The position numbers and the translations under genes were made by a program. A stretch of 14,214 bases of DNA, taken from contig CAJFTV010000025.1 in the NCBI GenBank assembly GCA_904420055.1, positions 1 through 14,214 on the forward strand, in the 5' to 3' direction. The notes below the pieces were generated by a model. It had not been told where the DNA came from and did no database searches. It saw only the letters and a list, made by a program, of their open reading frames with translations. Of the stretch, positions 7,720 to 13,755 are shown piece after piece (position 1 is the stretch's first letter; the number at the start of each line of letters is the position of its first letter). The DNA is from Candidatus Alloscillospira gallinarum (GTDB taxonomy: Bacteria; Bacillota; Clostridia; Oscillospirales; Oscillospiraceae).

Positions 7720-7920
7720 TCAGTTTCCTTTCAGACATGGGATACCCGGGTTATGCAGTGTGCTGGGTTCTCCGGCCTGAAAGACAAAACCGCAGTTATC
7801 ACATACGCTGTTTACGGCGTATTTTCCGTCCTTATCAAATATTTCCACGGGCTTACCACAATGGGGACAGGGAACCTCGGCTATGGTTATGGCATTTCTT
7901 GCGTCCATGCACGCAGACAT
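7720..7920 (-). CDS. Small zinc-ribbon protein
   Basis: A 66-residue protein with two CxxC knuckles, CPHC (18-21) and CDNC (40-43), spaced as in a zinc ribbon or rubredoxin-like fold, plus single cysteines at 4 and 62. The segment between them (KPVEIFDKDGKYAVNSV) should form the beta-strands of the ribbon. ATG at 7920 is preferred to the in-frame GTG at 7929 because GAGGAAG (7935-7929) is eight bases before ATG and overlaps the GTG. The gene follows the CooC-like gene by 13 bases, with its ribosome site overlapping that stop, so the two are translationally linked. Function is not known; a metal or electron carrier serving the ATPase is plausible. I do not recognise a named family. Confidence 0.8.
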   Translation of the reverse strand: MSACMDARNAITIAEVPCPHCGKPVEIFDKDGKYAVNSVCDNCGFVFQAGEPSTLHNPGIPCLKGN

Positions 7921-7933
7921 ATTCTTCACTTCC

Positions 7934-8704
7934 TCACAGATTAAGGTTCGCCATTACTTTTTCAAATGCAGCGCTGACAGGAGAATTCCAGGGCAGGTTT
8001 GCTATGGGTTTTCCGTCGCAGTCAAAACGGTAAACCATATCGTCCTGAGGTATAATTCCAATTAAATTGAGCCCCTGAAGTTCTATCTCTTCCCGCGTTC
8101 CCGGGTCAAGCCTGCCGTCTGGAACGCGGTTGACAACAAGCCCGGTCTGGGCCGGTTTTAAATTCAGAGAGTTCATAAGTTTTGCAATCCTGCCGGCGGC
8201 CTGTATTCCGCGTCTGGAACAGTCACTGACTAAAATGGCAATGTCCATAGCTGGAAGCAGGCCGCGGCTTATATGCTCCATTCCCGCCTCGTTATCCACA
8301 ACGATGTATGGATAGCGGCTCTCCAGACGCTGTATTTGTGTCTGCACAAGGCCATTGACAAAGCAGTAGCAGCCCTGCCCCTCGGTCCTGCCCATGACCA
8401 TCAGATCAAAATCGTCATCTTCTGTTATAGCCCCCATGAGGCGCATTTGCAGATAATCGGCTTTTGTAACCCCGGCAGGAAGACTTGACACGGCATCTGT
8501 CCCGGCGCGTTCGATTTCTTCACGGATTTCTCCCATCGTCTGCCCTATCTCCACTCCCAGAACTTCGTTGAGATTGGAGTTTGCGTCAGCATCTACTGCC
8601 AAAACAGGGGACTTTCCTGTTTTGCACAGGTATTTTATGAGCAGGCCGCACAGCGTGGTTTTTCCAACTCCGCCTTTGCCGGCTACAGCTATAATTTTTC
8701 CCAC
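7934..8704 (-). CDS. CooC/AcsF-type nickel-insertion maturation ATPase
   Basis: A 256-residue SIMIBI-class ATPase related to CooC and AcsF, which load nickel into carbon monoxide dehydrogenase or acetyl-CoA synthase. The deviant Walker A KGGVGKTT (10-17) has the MinD-type signature lysine. The switch region is DADANSNL (38-45). The CooC metal-site motif GCYC places cysteines at 112 and 114, where CooC has its CxC nickel site. The switch II segment DNEAGMEHISRG also fits. The start is GTG at 8704, eight bases after AGGAGG (8718-8713); the longer frame to 8743 only adds 13 residues of leader. No CODH, hydrogenase or other client is in the window, so the metal and target are inferred. It is the first gene of a three-gene minus-strand cassette. 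Confidence 0.88.
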   Translation of the reverse strand: MGKIIAVAGKGGVGKTTLCGLLIKYLCKTGKSPVLAVDADANSNLNEVLGVEIGQTMGEIREEIERAGTDAVSSLPAGVTKADYLQMRLMGAITEDDDFDLMVMGRTEGQGCYCFVNGLVQTQIQRLESRYPYIVVDNEAGMEHISRGLLPAMDIAILVSDCSRRGIQAAGRIAKLMNSLNLKPAQTGLVVNRVPDGRLDPGTREEIELQGLNLIGIIPQDDMVYRFDCDGKPIANLPWNSPVSAAFEKVMANLNL

Positions 8705-8730
8705 TGATATTACCTCCTGTACACAATGAA

Positions 8731-8742
8731 TGTTTATGAACA
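8731..8742. promoter_or_regulatory. Operator-like palindrome in the CooC leader
   Basis: TGTTTATGAACA has TGTT/AACA arms and is nearly self-complementary in the centre. It lies between the predicted minus-strand start site (about 8762) and the CooC start at 8704. It shares the TGTTTA half with the site at 8815-8831, which suggests one regulator for both, probably the adjacent TetR protein. Binding is inferred only. Confidence 0.4.
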
Positions 8743-8747
8743 ATGTG

Positions 8748-8776
8748 TTGATTTTTGCTCACATGCACATTATAAT
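8748..8776 (+). promoter_or_regulatory. Promoter of the TetR-family gene
   Basis: TTGATT (8748-8753) and TATAAT (8771-8776) are separated by 17 bases. The predicted start is about 8783, giving a leader of about 88 bases that contains the palindrome at 8815-8831. The -10 overlaps the -10 of the opposing promoter. Confidence 0.6.
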
Positions 8777-8796
8777 TTGATTTGCAGCTATTACAA
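8769..8796 (-). promoter_or_regulatory. Promoter of the CooC cassette
   Basis: On the minus strand TTGTAA (8796-8791) and TATAAT (8774-8769) are separated by 16 bases. The -10 belongs to the palindrome ATTATAAT (8769-8776), which reads TATAAT on both strands, so only one polymerase at a time could open this site. The predicted start is about 8762. Confidence 0.55.
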
Positions 8797-8814
8797 TCGT
8801 CATTTTATTGAGTT

Positions 8815-8831
8815 TGTTTACTAAATAAACA
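8815..8831. promoter_or_regulatory. Operator-like palindrome upstream of the TetR gene
   Basis: TGTTTACTAAATAAACA has perfect six-base inverted arms around a five-base centre, a size typical of TetR-family operators. It lies in the leader of the TetR gene, 40 bases before its start, so self-repression is the natural reading. No binding can be shown from sequence. Confidence 0.55.
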
Positions 8832-8870
8832 CATTGAAAAATCTGTTCAAAATTTCGGGAGGAGATACGC

Positions 8871-9455
8871 GTGGAAAAGAGAGGGCTGGAGCAGAAACAG
8901 GACAGGCGCACAAGATATACTAAAGGTGTAATTAAAGAGTCATTTATGAAGCTTTTGCAGCAGAAGCCGTTTGCCAAAATCACGGTTACGGAGATATGCA
9001 GGCTTTCGGATATCAACAGAGGGACATTTTATCTCCATTATTATGATGTCTATGACGTGCTGGATGACCTGATTTATGATATGTTTCAGGACACCTCCGG
9101 AATAATTGACCATGTGCTGTGTCCGCAGCGTTCAGCCTGCGCCTACCCGCTGTGTGAGAAGATACAGGGCAGCTCACAGTATCATGCGCTTATAATGGAC
9201 GATATTGCATCTGCGCGGTTCCTTGAAAAACTGTCTGATTTTGCAAAAGAGGGATTTGTGACTTTTTTAATGCAAAACAGCCGTCTCACATTTGAAGAAG
9301 CGGAGGCGGTTTTTTGCTTTCAGATTAACGGATGTCTGACGATAAACAAGCTTATGATAAAAAATCACTGTACTGACTGGCATAAGGTGCAGACGGTGAT
9401 TGATGAGTATATAAGAGCGGGACTGAAAACGCACATAAATATACAGGAGCATTAG
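8871..9455 (+). CDS. TetR-family transcriptional regulator
   Basis: A 194-residue regulator with an N-terminal TetR DNA-binding domain (about 17-62) containing the helix-turn-helix ITVTEICRLSDINRGTFYLHY (37-57) and a divergent helical C-terminal ligand domain. The C-terminal half has six cysteines, three of them clustered (C84, C90, C95), which is unusual and could allow metal or redox sensing. The start is GTG at 8871, eight bases after GGAGG (8858-8862). It is transcribed divergently from the CooC cassette and lies 244 bases upstream of the dehydrogenase-transketolase operon. Both are possible targets; the operator-like palindromes in the divergent region favour the CooC side. No terminator hairpin is visible after its stop. 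Confidence 0.92.
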   Translation: MEKRGLEQKQDRRTRYTKGVIKESFMKLLQQKPFAKITVTEICRLSDINRGTFYLHYYDVYDVLDDLIYDMFQDTSGIIDHVLCPQRSACAYPLCEKIQGSSQYHALIMDDIASARFLEKLSDFAKEGFVTFLMQNSRLTFEEAEAVFCFQINGCLTINKLMIKNHCTDWHKVQTVIDEYIRAGLKTHINIQEH

Positions 9456-9568
9456 CCGCGGCAACAGTTATATAAGTTGGTCTGGCACGAATGAAAGCAA
9501 TATTGGAATAAATAGGAAATACTTTTGCTGGTTTATTGTATGGAGGACAGATTTTGTCGGTCCAATTG

Positions 9569-9583
9569 CAAATCACACATTTG
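9569..9583. repeat. Inverted repeat upstream of the dehydrogenase operon
   Basis: CAAAT (9569-9573) and ATTTG (9579-9583) flank CACAC. A TGTTTA half-site, the same half as in the TetR-gene palindromes, overlaps its right edge at 9582-9587. The element sits about 50 bases upstream of the operon's -35 and could bind an activator; support is weak. Confidence 0.3.
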
Positions 9584-9633
9584 TTTAATCTGTCATTTTT
9601 TGTCTTTTAAGTAATTACAATTGGGAATTTCAG

Positions 9634-9661
9634 TTGATAATTTCTGACGATATGATACAAT
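9634..9661 (+). promoter_or_regulatory. Promoter of the dehydrogenase-transketolase operon
   Basis: TTGATA (9634-9639) and TACAAT (9656-9661) are 16 bases apart, with an extended -10 TG at 9653-9654. The predicted start is about 9668, some 32 bases before the ATG at 9700. The rest of the AT-rich 9456-9699 interval holds the inverted repeat at 9569-9583 and no convincing gene. Confidence 0.65.
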
Positions 9662-9699
9662 AAAACGGAAATGACAATTTACAGGAGGTAGCATACTTT

Positions 9700-10758
9700 A
9701 TGAAATCTGTAACAGTTGTGAAAGTCGGCAGCCTGCGCGACCCTGACCCGGAAAAACGGGGAAAGGTGGCGGTGACGGATATACCGGAGCAGCCTCTGGG
9801 AGACGAGGACGTGCGCATAAAGGTTGCATACTGCGCTATATGCGGCTCTGACCCCCATCTTGTGGAGAACATATTCGGCTGGGAGCCCCCCTATGGAATG
9901 GGACATGAGCTCTCCGGCGTTATTGTAGAGGTGGGACCCAAGGCCACAAAGAAGGGACTTAAGGTTGGCGACAGAGTGGCGGGCAATTTCCTGCACTTCT
10001 GCGGCACCTGCTACTACTGCCAGAACGGCCAGCAGCAGTTCTGCGAGCACGCGGACGAGTCCAATAACCCCGGCATGAGCGAGACAATCGTGTGGCACGA
10101 GTCACAGGTGTACAAGCTCCCCGACAACGTGAGCCTGAAGCAGGGCTGTCTTTTAGAGCCCATTTCCATCGCCGTGCGCCTCATGGACAAGATAGACATG
10201 AAGATAGGCATGCGCGTTGCCATCTGCGGCGGCGGACCAATCGGCCTTTTGGCTCTCCAGGCCATACATATGTACGGCGCGGCGTCGGTTACGCTTATTG
10301 AGCCGATTGCGGACCGCCGTGACCTTGCCATGAAATTCGGCGCGACGAATGTCATTGACCCCATGGTTGAGGACGTTGTAAAGCGTGGACTTGAGCTCAC
10401 AGGCGGCCTTGGCTACGATGTTGTCATCGACTGCTCCGGAAGCCCGAAGGCTGCGTATCCCCTGCCGCAGATTACGGCAAAGGGCGGCAAGCTCATCTAT
10501 GCGGCCATGTACCCCAATGACTGGGAGATGCCTTTAAACCTCTATAAGTACTGCTATTACAATGAGCTCACAATTACGGGTCTCTACGTTGCGCCTTACG
10601 CATACCCAAGAGCGGCTCAGATTATGAACAGGTTTGACCTGGACGCTTTTACCTCAAAGGTGTTCGATATAGACGACGCTGAGGCCGCTTTTGAGGCTCA
10701 GATTTCCGGCAAGTACCCCAAAATTCTCATTCGCTGCAATGAGATACCCGGAGAATAA
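9700..10758 (+). CDS. Zinc-dependent medium-chain dehydrogenase (sorbitol dehydrogenase-like)
   Basis: This 352-residue enzyme of the MDR superfamily should oxidise a secondary alcohol of a polyol or sugar with NAD(P). Catalytic-zinc ligands are visible: C48 (in CAICGSD) and H69-E70 (GHE), with E153 in LLEP. The structural zinc lobe has C101, C104, C107 and C115. The Rossmann motif GGGPIG is at 177-182. It is closest in outline to sorbitol/threonine/butanediol dehydrogenases; the substrate cannot be fixed. AGGAGG (9683-9688) lies 11 bases before ATG. It is the first gene of a four-gene operon, with the transketolase N-subunit 20 bases downstream. This operon uses more C-ending codons (GGC, CTC, GCC) than the ABC genes, suggesting stronger expression. 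Confidence 0.93.
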   Translation: MKSVTVVKVGSLRDPDPEKRGKVAVTDIPEQPLGDEDVRIKVAYCAICGSDPHLVENIFGWEPPYGMGHELSGVIVEVGPKATKKGLKVGDRVAGNFLHFCGTCYYCQNGQQQFCEHADESNNPGMSETIVWHESQVYKLPDNVSLKQGCLLEPISIAVRLMDKIDMKIGMRVAICGGGPIGLLALQAIHMYGAASVTLIEPIADRRDLAMKFGATNVIDPMVEDVVKRGLELTGGLGYDVVIDCSGSPKAAYPLPQITAKGGKLIYAAMYPNDWEMPLNLYKYCYYNELTITGLYVAPYAYPRAAQIMNRFDLDAFTSKVFDIDDAEAAFEAQISGKYPKILIRCNEIPGE

Positions 10759-10778
10759 TTTTTAAGGAGTGTGTTACA

Positions 10779-11666
10779 GTGAATCTCAAACCAATTGACA
10801 TGGACACAGTGCACAAGCTTGAGGAAAAGTGCTATAAAATACGCCACGACCTTTTAACGCTTGTATACAATATAGGCCTTGGCCATTTGGGCGGCGAGCT
10901 CTCAATGGTTGAGGTGGCAGTTGCCATGTACTACAGATATATGAATTTTGACGTGCTTGACCCGCACAAGCCGGACCGCGACCGCTTTGTCCTCAGTAAG
11001 GGACACTGCAGCGAGACACTTTATTCAATCTTCTCCGACCTTGGCGCATACACTATGGAGTACATGATTGAGAACTTCGAGTGCCTTGACAAGTCCAAAT
11101 TCGGAATGCATACCAACAGAAAGTACTGCCCCCAGATTGAGGCGTCTGCCGGTTCTCTGGGACATGGCCTTCCCATCTCCGTGGGTATGGCTCTCGCCGG
11201 AAGAAAGCAGAAGGCAAACTGGCGCGTCACGGTTATGACCGGAGACGGCGAGCTGGAGGAGGGCTCCAACTGGGAGGCGATTATGTGCGCCGGGCACTAC
11301 CAGCTTGGAAACCTCATGCTCATAGTGGACAAGAACTCCCTTCAGATGACCGGGCCCACGGCCACTGTCATGAACATTGACCCCTTGGATAAGAAGCTGG
11401 AGGCCTTTGGCTGGGACGTCCGTGTGATTGAGGACGGCAACGACATGCTTCAAGTTTGCCAGTGCCTTGACAATGTGCCGGCGGCGGACAGCCAGACAAG
11501 GAGAAAGCCAATTGCCATTATTTCCCAGACTGAGAAGGGCCACGACGTCGATTTCATGGCCGGAAACGTGAAATGGCACGGCGGCGGAATTGCAAAGGCG
11601 CAGTATGACGAGGCAATTGCTTCCCTTGATAAAAACTGGAAGGAGAGAAAAAGCAAATGGCAGTAA
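10779..11666 (+). CDS. Transketolase, N-terminal (thiamine-diphosphate-binding) subunit
   Basis: A 295-residue N-subunit of a split transketolase. The ThDP/Mg motif GDG (155-157) is followed 29 residues later by N186 (VDKN). Other hallmarks are GHLGG (35-39), SKGH (73-76) and GSLGHGL (125-131). With the next gene's product it should form an active enzyme that moves two-carbon ketol units between sugars. The start is GTG at 10779, nine bases after AAGGAG. It overlaps the C-subunit gene by ten bases, a coupling that favours equal subunit supply. In this context it probably acts on a dedicated substrate rather than the general pentose phosphate pathway; that is inference. Confidence 0.95.
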   Translation: MNLKPIDMDTVHKLEEKCYKIRHDLLTLVYNIGLGHLGGELSMVEVAVAMYYRYMNFDVLDPHKPDRDRFVLSKGHCSETLYSIFSDLGAYTMEYMIENFECLDKSKFGMHTNRKYCPQIEASAGSLGHGLPISVGMALAGRKQKANWRVTVMTGDGELEEGSNWEAIMCAGHYQLGNLMLIVDKNSLQMTGPTATVMNIDPLDKKLEAFGWDVRVIEDGNDMLQVCQCLDNVPAADSQTRRKPIAIISQTEKGHDVDFMAGNVKWHGGGIAKAQYDEAIASLDKNWKERKSKWQ

Positions 11667-12625
11667 ATACCACATTCGATTTTGACCAGATGCTGTCAAA
11701 CGCAAAAGAGGCCTACGGCGAAGAGCTCATGCGCATGGCGGACGAAGGTCTCGACTTTGTTTTCACATATTCTGATAACGTTGCCCCCTCATCTTCAGCG
11801 GGCAAGCTTGTTGCAAAGTATCCGGACAGGTGCTTTAACTTCGGAATTGCGGAGCCAAACCAGGTGGGCGCGGCCTGCGGCCTTGCCCTCTCCGGAGAGG
11901 TGGTATATGCCCAGGTTATGGGCCCCTTCCTCTCCCTGAGAAGTGCAGACCAGATTCACACGGATATCGCCTACAACGATGTAAATGTCCGCCTCATCGG
12001 CACCCACGCGGGCGTGACAGCCGGCGGCGGCCCAACTCATAACTGCATTGCCGACCTTGCCCTTTACAGGGCGATACCAAATCTCACGGTAGTTGTCCCG
12101 GCGGACGCAGGACAGTGCTGCAAGGCAATCCGCCAGTCCCTCACGTATCAGGGACCCATGGTAATCAGAATTGACAGGGCGGGTTCCCCTGCCGTCTATG
12201 CCGACAACGACTATGAGTTTGAGTTTGGCAAGGCAATAGAGACCCTGCCCGGCACAGATGTGACAATCATCTCCGCCGGCTCCCCGGTTTACTGGTCCAT
12301 GATGGGCGCAAAGAAGCTGAAAGAGGAGTACGGCATAAGCGCACGTGTTATCGACATGCACACCGTTAAGCCTCTTGACACCGAAATGGTGTTAAAGTGC
12401 GCAAGGGAAACCGGAAATGTTGTCACAGTTGAGGAGCACTCCATTAACGGCGGACTGGGCTCAGCCGTGGCGGAGGTTCTTATGGAGAACGGATTTGGCG
12501 GCAAGTTTAAGCGCATCGGATTGCCTGACGAGTTTGCGGTTCTCGGTGACACAGACGAGATTTACAAGTATTACGGACTGGACCCCGACGGAATAGCAAA
12601 GACGGTAGCTGAGCTTTTAAAATAA
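11657..12625 (+). CDS. Transketolase, C-terminal (pyrimidine-binding) subunit
   Basis: A 322-residue C-subunit of the split transketolase: a pyrimidine-binding domain followed by a C-terminal transketolase domain (from about 195). The catalytic glutamate that activates thiamine is E66, in FNFGIAEPNQ. The substrate-channel segment reads THAGVTAGGGPTHN (116-129); where family members usually have GPTHQ or GPTHH this one has GPTHN, which may reflect a different acceptor. ATG at 11657 lies inside the end of the N-subunit gene, with AGGAG at 11641-11645. The short-chain dehydrogenase starts 13 bases after its stop. Confidence 0.95.
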   Translation: MAVNTTFDFDQMLSNAKEAYGEELMRMADEGLDFVFTYSDNVAPSSSAGKLVAKYPDRCFNFGIAEPNQVGAACGLALSGEVVYAQVMGPFLSLRSADQIHTDIAYNDVNVRLIGTHAGVTAGGGPTHNCIADLALYRAIPNLTVVVPADAGQCCKAIRQSLTYQGPMVIRIDRAGSPAVYADNDYEFEFGKAIETLPGTDVTIISAGSPVYWSMMGAKKLKEEYGISARVIDMHTVKPLDTEMVLKCARETGNVVTVEEHSINGGLGSAVAEVLMENGFGGKFKRIGLPDEFAVLGDTDEIYKYYGLDPDGIAKTVAELLK

Positions 12626-12638
12626 GGAGGTAACGCCT

Positions 12639-13433
12639 GTGGATATGATAGAGAGCGTAAAGAGCTTTTCAATGGACAGATACAGTCTCAAGGGAAAGGT
12701 TGCCATCGTGACCGGCGGAAACCAGAACCTTGGAATGGGATATGCGGTGGCGTTTGCCAAGGCGGGGGCGGACCTGTTTATACCCCACTTTACCGACGAC
12801 ACCGACACGGTGCGCGGGCTCATAGAGGCTGAGGGACGCCGCGTGGCCTTTATAAAGGGCGACATGACAAAGCGCGAGCACTTAGACGAGATTGTAAAGG
12901 CATGCCTTGACGAGTACGGCAGAATTGACATTCTTGTAAACAACTCCGGAACAAACTGCTTCGCAGATTTCAGAGAATTTCCAGATTCTGAGTGGAAGCG
13001 GGTTATTGACCTCAACATGAACGCGGTTTATTACCTTGGCCATGAGGTGGCAAAGGTGATGATAAAGCAGGGAACCGGCGGCAAGATAATAAATATCGGC
13101 TCCGCCCTCTCCTACACTGCCGACGCACACTGCCCGGCATATGTCACCGCAAAGCACGGAGTTGCGGGAATAACAAGGTCATTTGCAAATGAACTTGGCA
13201 AGTACAATATACAGTGCAACGTCATCTGCCCGGGCTTCCTTGCAACCTCTGTCAACAGCGATGTCAGCGACAACAAGGAGTACTATGACAAGATAACCTC
13301 ACGCATACCACAGGGGCGCTGGGGCAACCTTGACGACCTCATGGGGGCCATGGTGTTTCTTGCGTCTCCCGCGTCAAACTACATTAACGGCGCAGACCTT
13401 AAAATTGACGGCGGATTTTCCACCACATTGTAA
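12639..13433 (+). CDS. Short-chain dehydrogenase/reductase (gluconate 5-dehydrogenase-like)
   Basis: A 264-residue classical SDR. The nucleotide-binding TGGNQNLGMG is at 25-34, NNSG at 101-104, and the catalytic S155, Y168 and K172 are present (YVTAK). C-terminal IDGGFS is typical. Such enzymes reduce keto-sugars or keto-sugar acids or run the reverse oxidation; the Gly-rich loop with Asn-Gln insert resembles gluconate 5-dehydrogenase and related polyol enzymes. The start is GTG at 12639, eight bases after AAGGAGG; the first 14 residues are an extension before the Rossmann core. It is the last gene of the operon, closed by a strong terminator 18 bases after its stop. Confidence 0.93.
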   Translation: MDMIESVKSFSMDRYSLKGKVAIVTGGNQNLGMGYAVAFAKAGADLFIPHFTDDTDTVRGLIEAEGRRVAFIKGDMTKREHLDEIVKACLDEYGRIDILVNNSGTNCFADFREFPDSEWKRVIDLNMNAVYYLGHEVAKVMIKQGTGGKIINIGSALSYTADAHCPAYVTAKHGVAGITRSFANELGKYNIQCNVICPGFLATSVNSDVSDNKEYYDKITSRIPQGRWGNLDDLMGAMVFLASPASNYINGADLKIDGGFSTTL

Positions 13434-13451
13434 AATAGCGTAATTTTAGTG

Positions 13452-13488
13452 AAATCAGCGGCGGATTTATATCCGCCGCTGATTTTTT
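13452..13488 (+). terminator. Intrinsic terminator of the dehydrogenase-transketolase operon
   Basis: AAATCAGCGGCGGAT (13452-13466) pairs perfectly with ATCCGCCGCTGATTT (13471-13485) around TTAT, and six T follow (13483-13488). It is one of the strongest hairpins in the window. Confidence 0.93.
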
Positions 13489-13511
13489 GTGAAAACACGT
13501 AATATCTGTAA

Positions 13512-13658
13512 ACCAGAAGAAAAGTTCTTGTATGGATATTGTTTTTGGCAAATGTGGGAGGCATTAAGAGGATTATGTTTTGGGACAAGCGCAAAAACGG
13601 CACAGAGTGTATTCTGTGCATGGAGTGTGTAAAAAACTGTCCGGCAGACGCGCTGTAG
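13512..13658 (+). pseudogene. Ferredoxin-like [4Fe-4S] fragment
   Basis: A short open frame (stop TAG at 13656-13658) ends with TECILCMECVKNCPADAL, a full CxxCxxCxxxCP cluster motif of the bacterial ferredoxin type. From ATG at 13575 it encodes only 27 residues; the frame is open back to 13512 and reads as a hydrophobic stretch (LVWILFLANVGGIKRI), as if joined from a membrane-bound iron-sulfur protein. The AAGAGG at 13566-13571 is only three bases before ATG and GGGAGG at 13556-13561 is 13 bases away, so neither is well spaced. Only one cluster is present and the protein stops immediately after it. A decayed gene is most likely; a tiny ferredoxin peptide cannot be excluded. Confidence 0.5.
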
Positions 13659-13697
13659 GTGCTGAAGCTGCTTGCTGGCATTTTATCTGTTTTTGAT

Positions 13698-13709
13698 TGA
13701 CGTGCGTCA
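13698..13709. repeat. Palindrome upstream of the deacetylase gene
   Basis: TGACGTGCGTCA has perfect five-base arms around TG, 46 bases before the deacetylase start, and could be a regulator site. It overlaps GTCATATT (13706-13713), which resembles a mother-cell sporulation sigma (SigE) -35, but the -10 region about 14 bases on (around 13727-13736) matches poorly. Nothing else is evident between 13659 and 13740. Confidence 0.3.
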
Positions 13710-13755
13710 TATTTTATCCCATGCCGCAGTATAGTTTAGCGGGAGGGATATTTTG

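Noticed and set aside
8705..8743. N-terminal extension of the CooC-like protein to an ATG at 8743
   Set aside because: The GTG at 8704 has AGGAGG at the right distance and gives the normal family N-terminus (GKIIAVAGKGG); the extra 13 residues cover the ribosome site and an operator-like palindrome.
9540..9614. Cysteine-rich 24-codon frame (MEDRFCRSNCKSHICLIC)
   Set aside because: It has no ribosome binding site, lies in AT-rich intergenic DNA upstream of a promoter, and its cysteines follow no known pattern.
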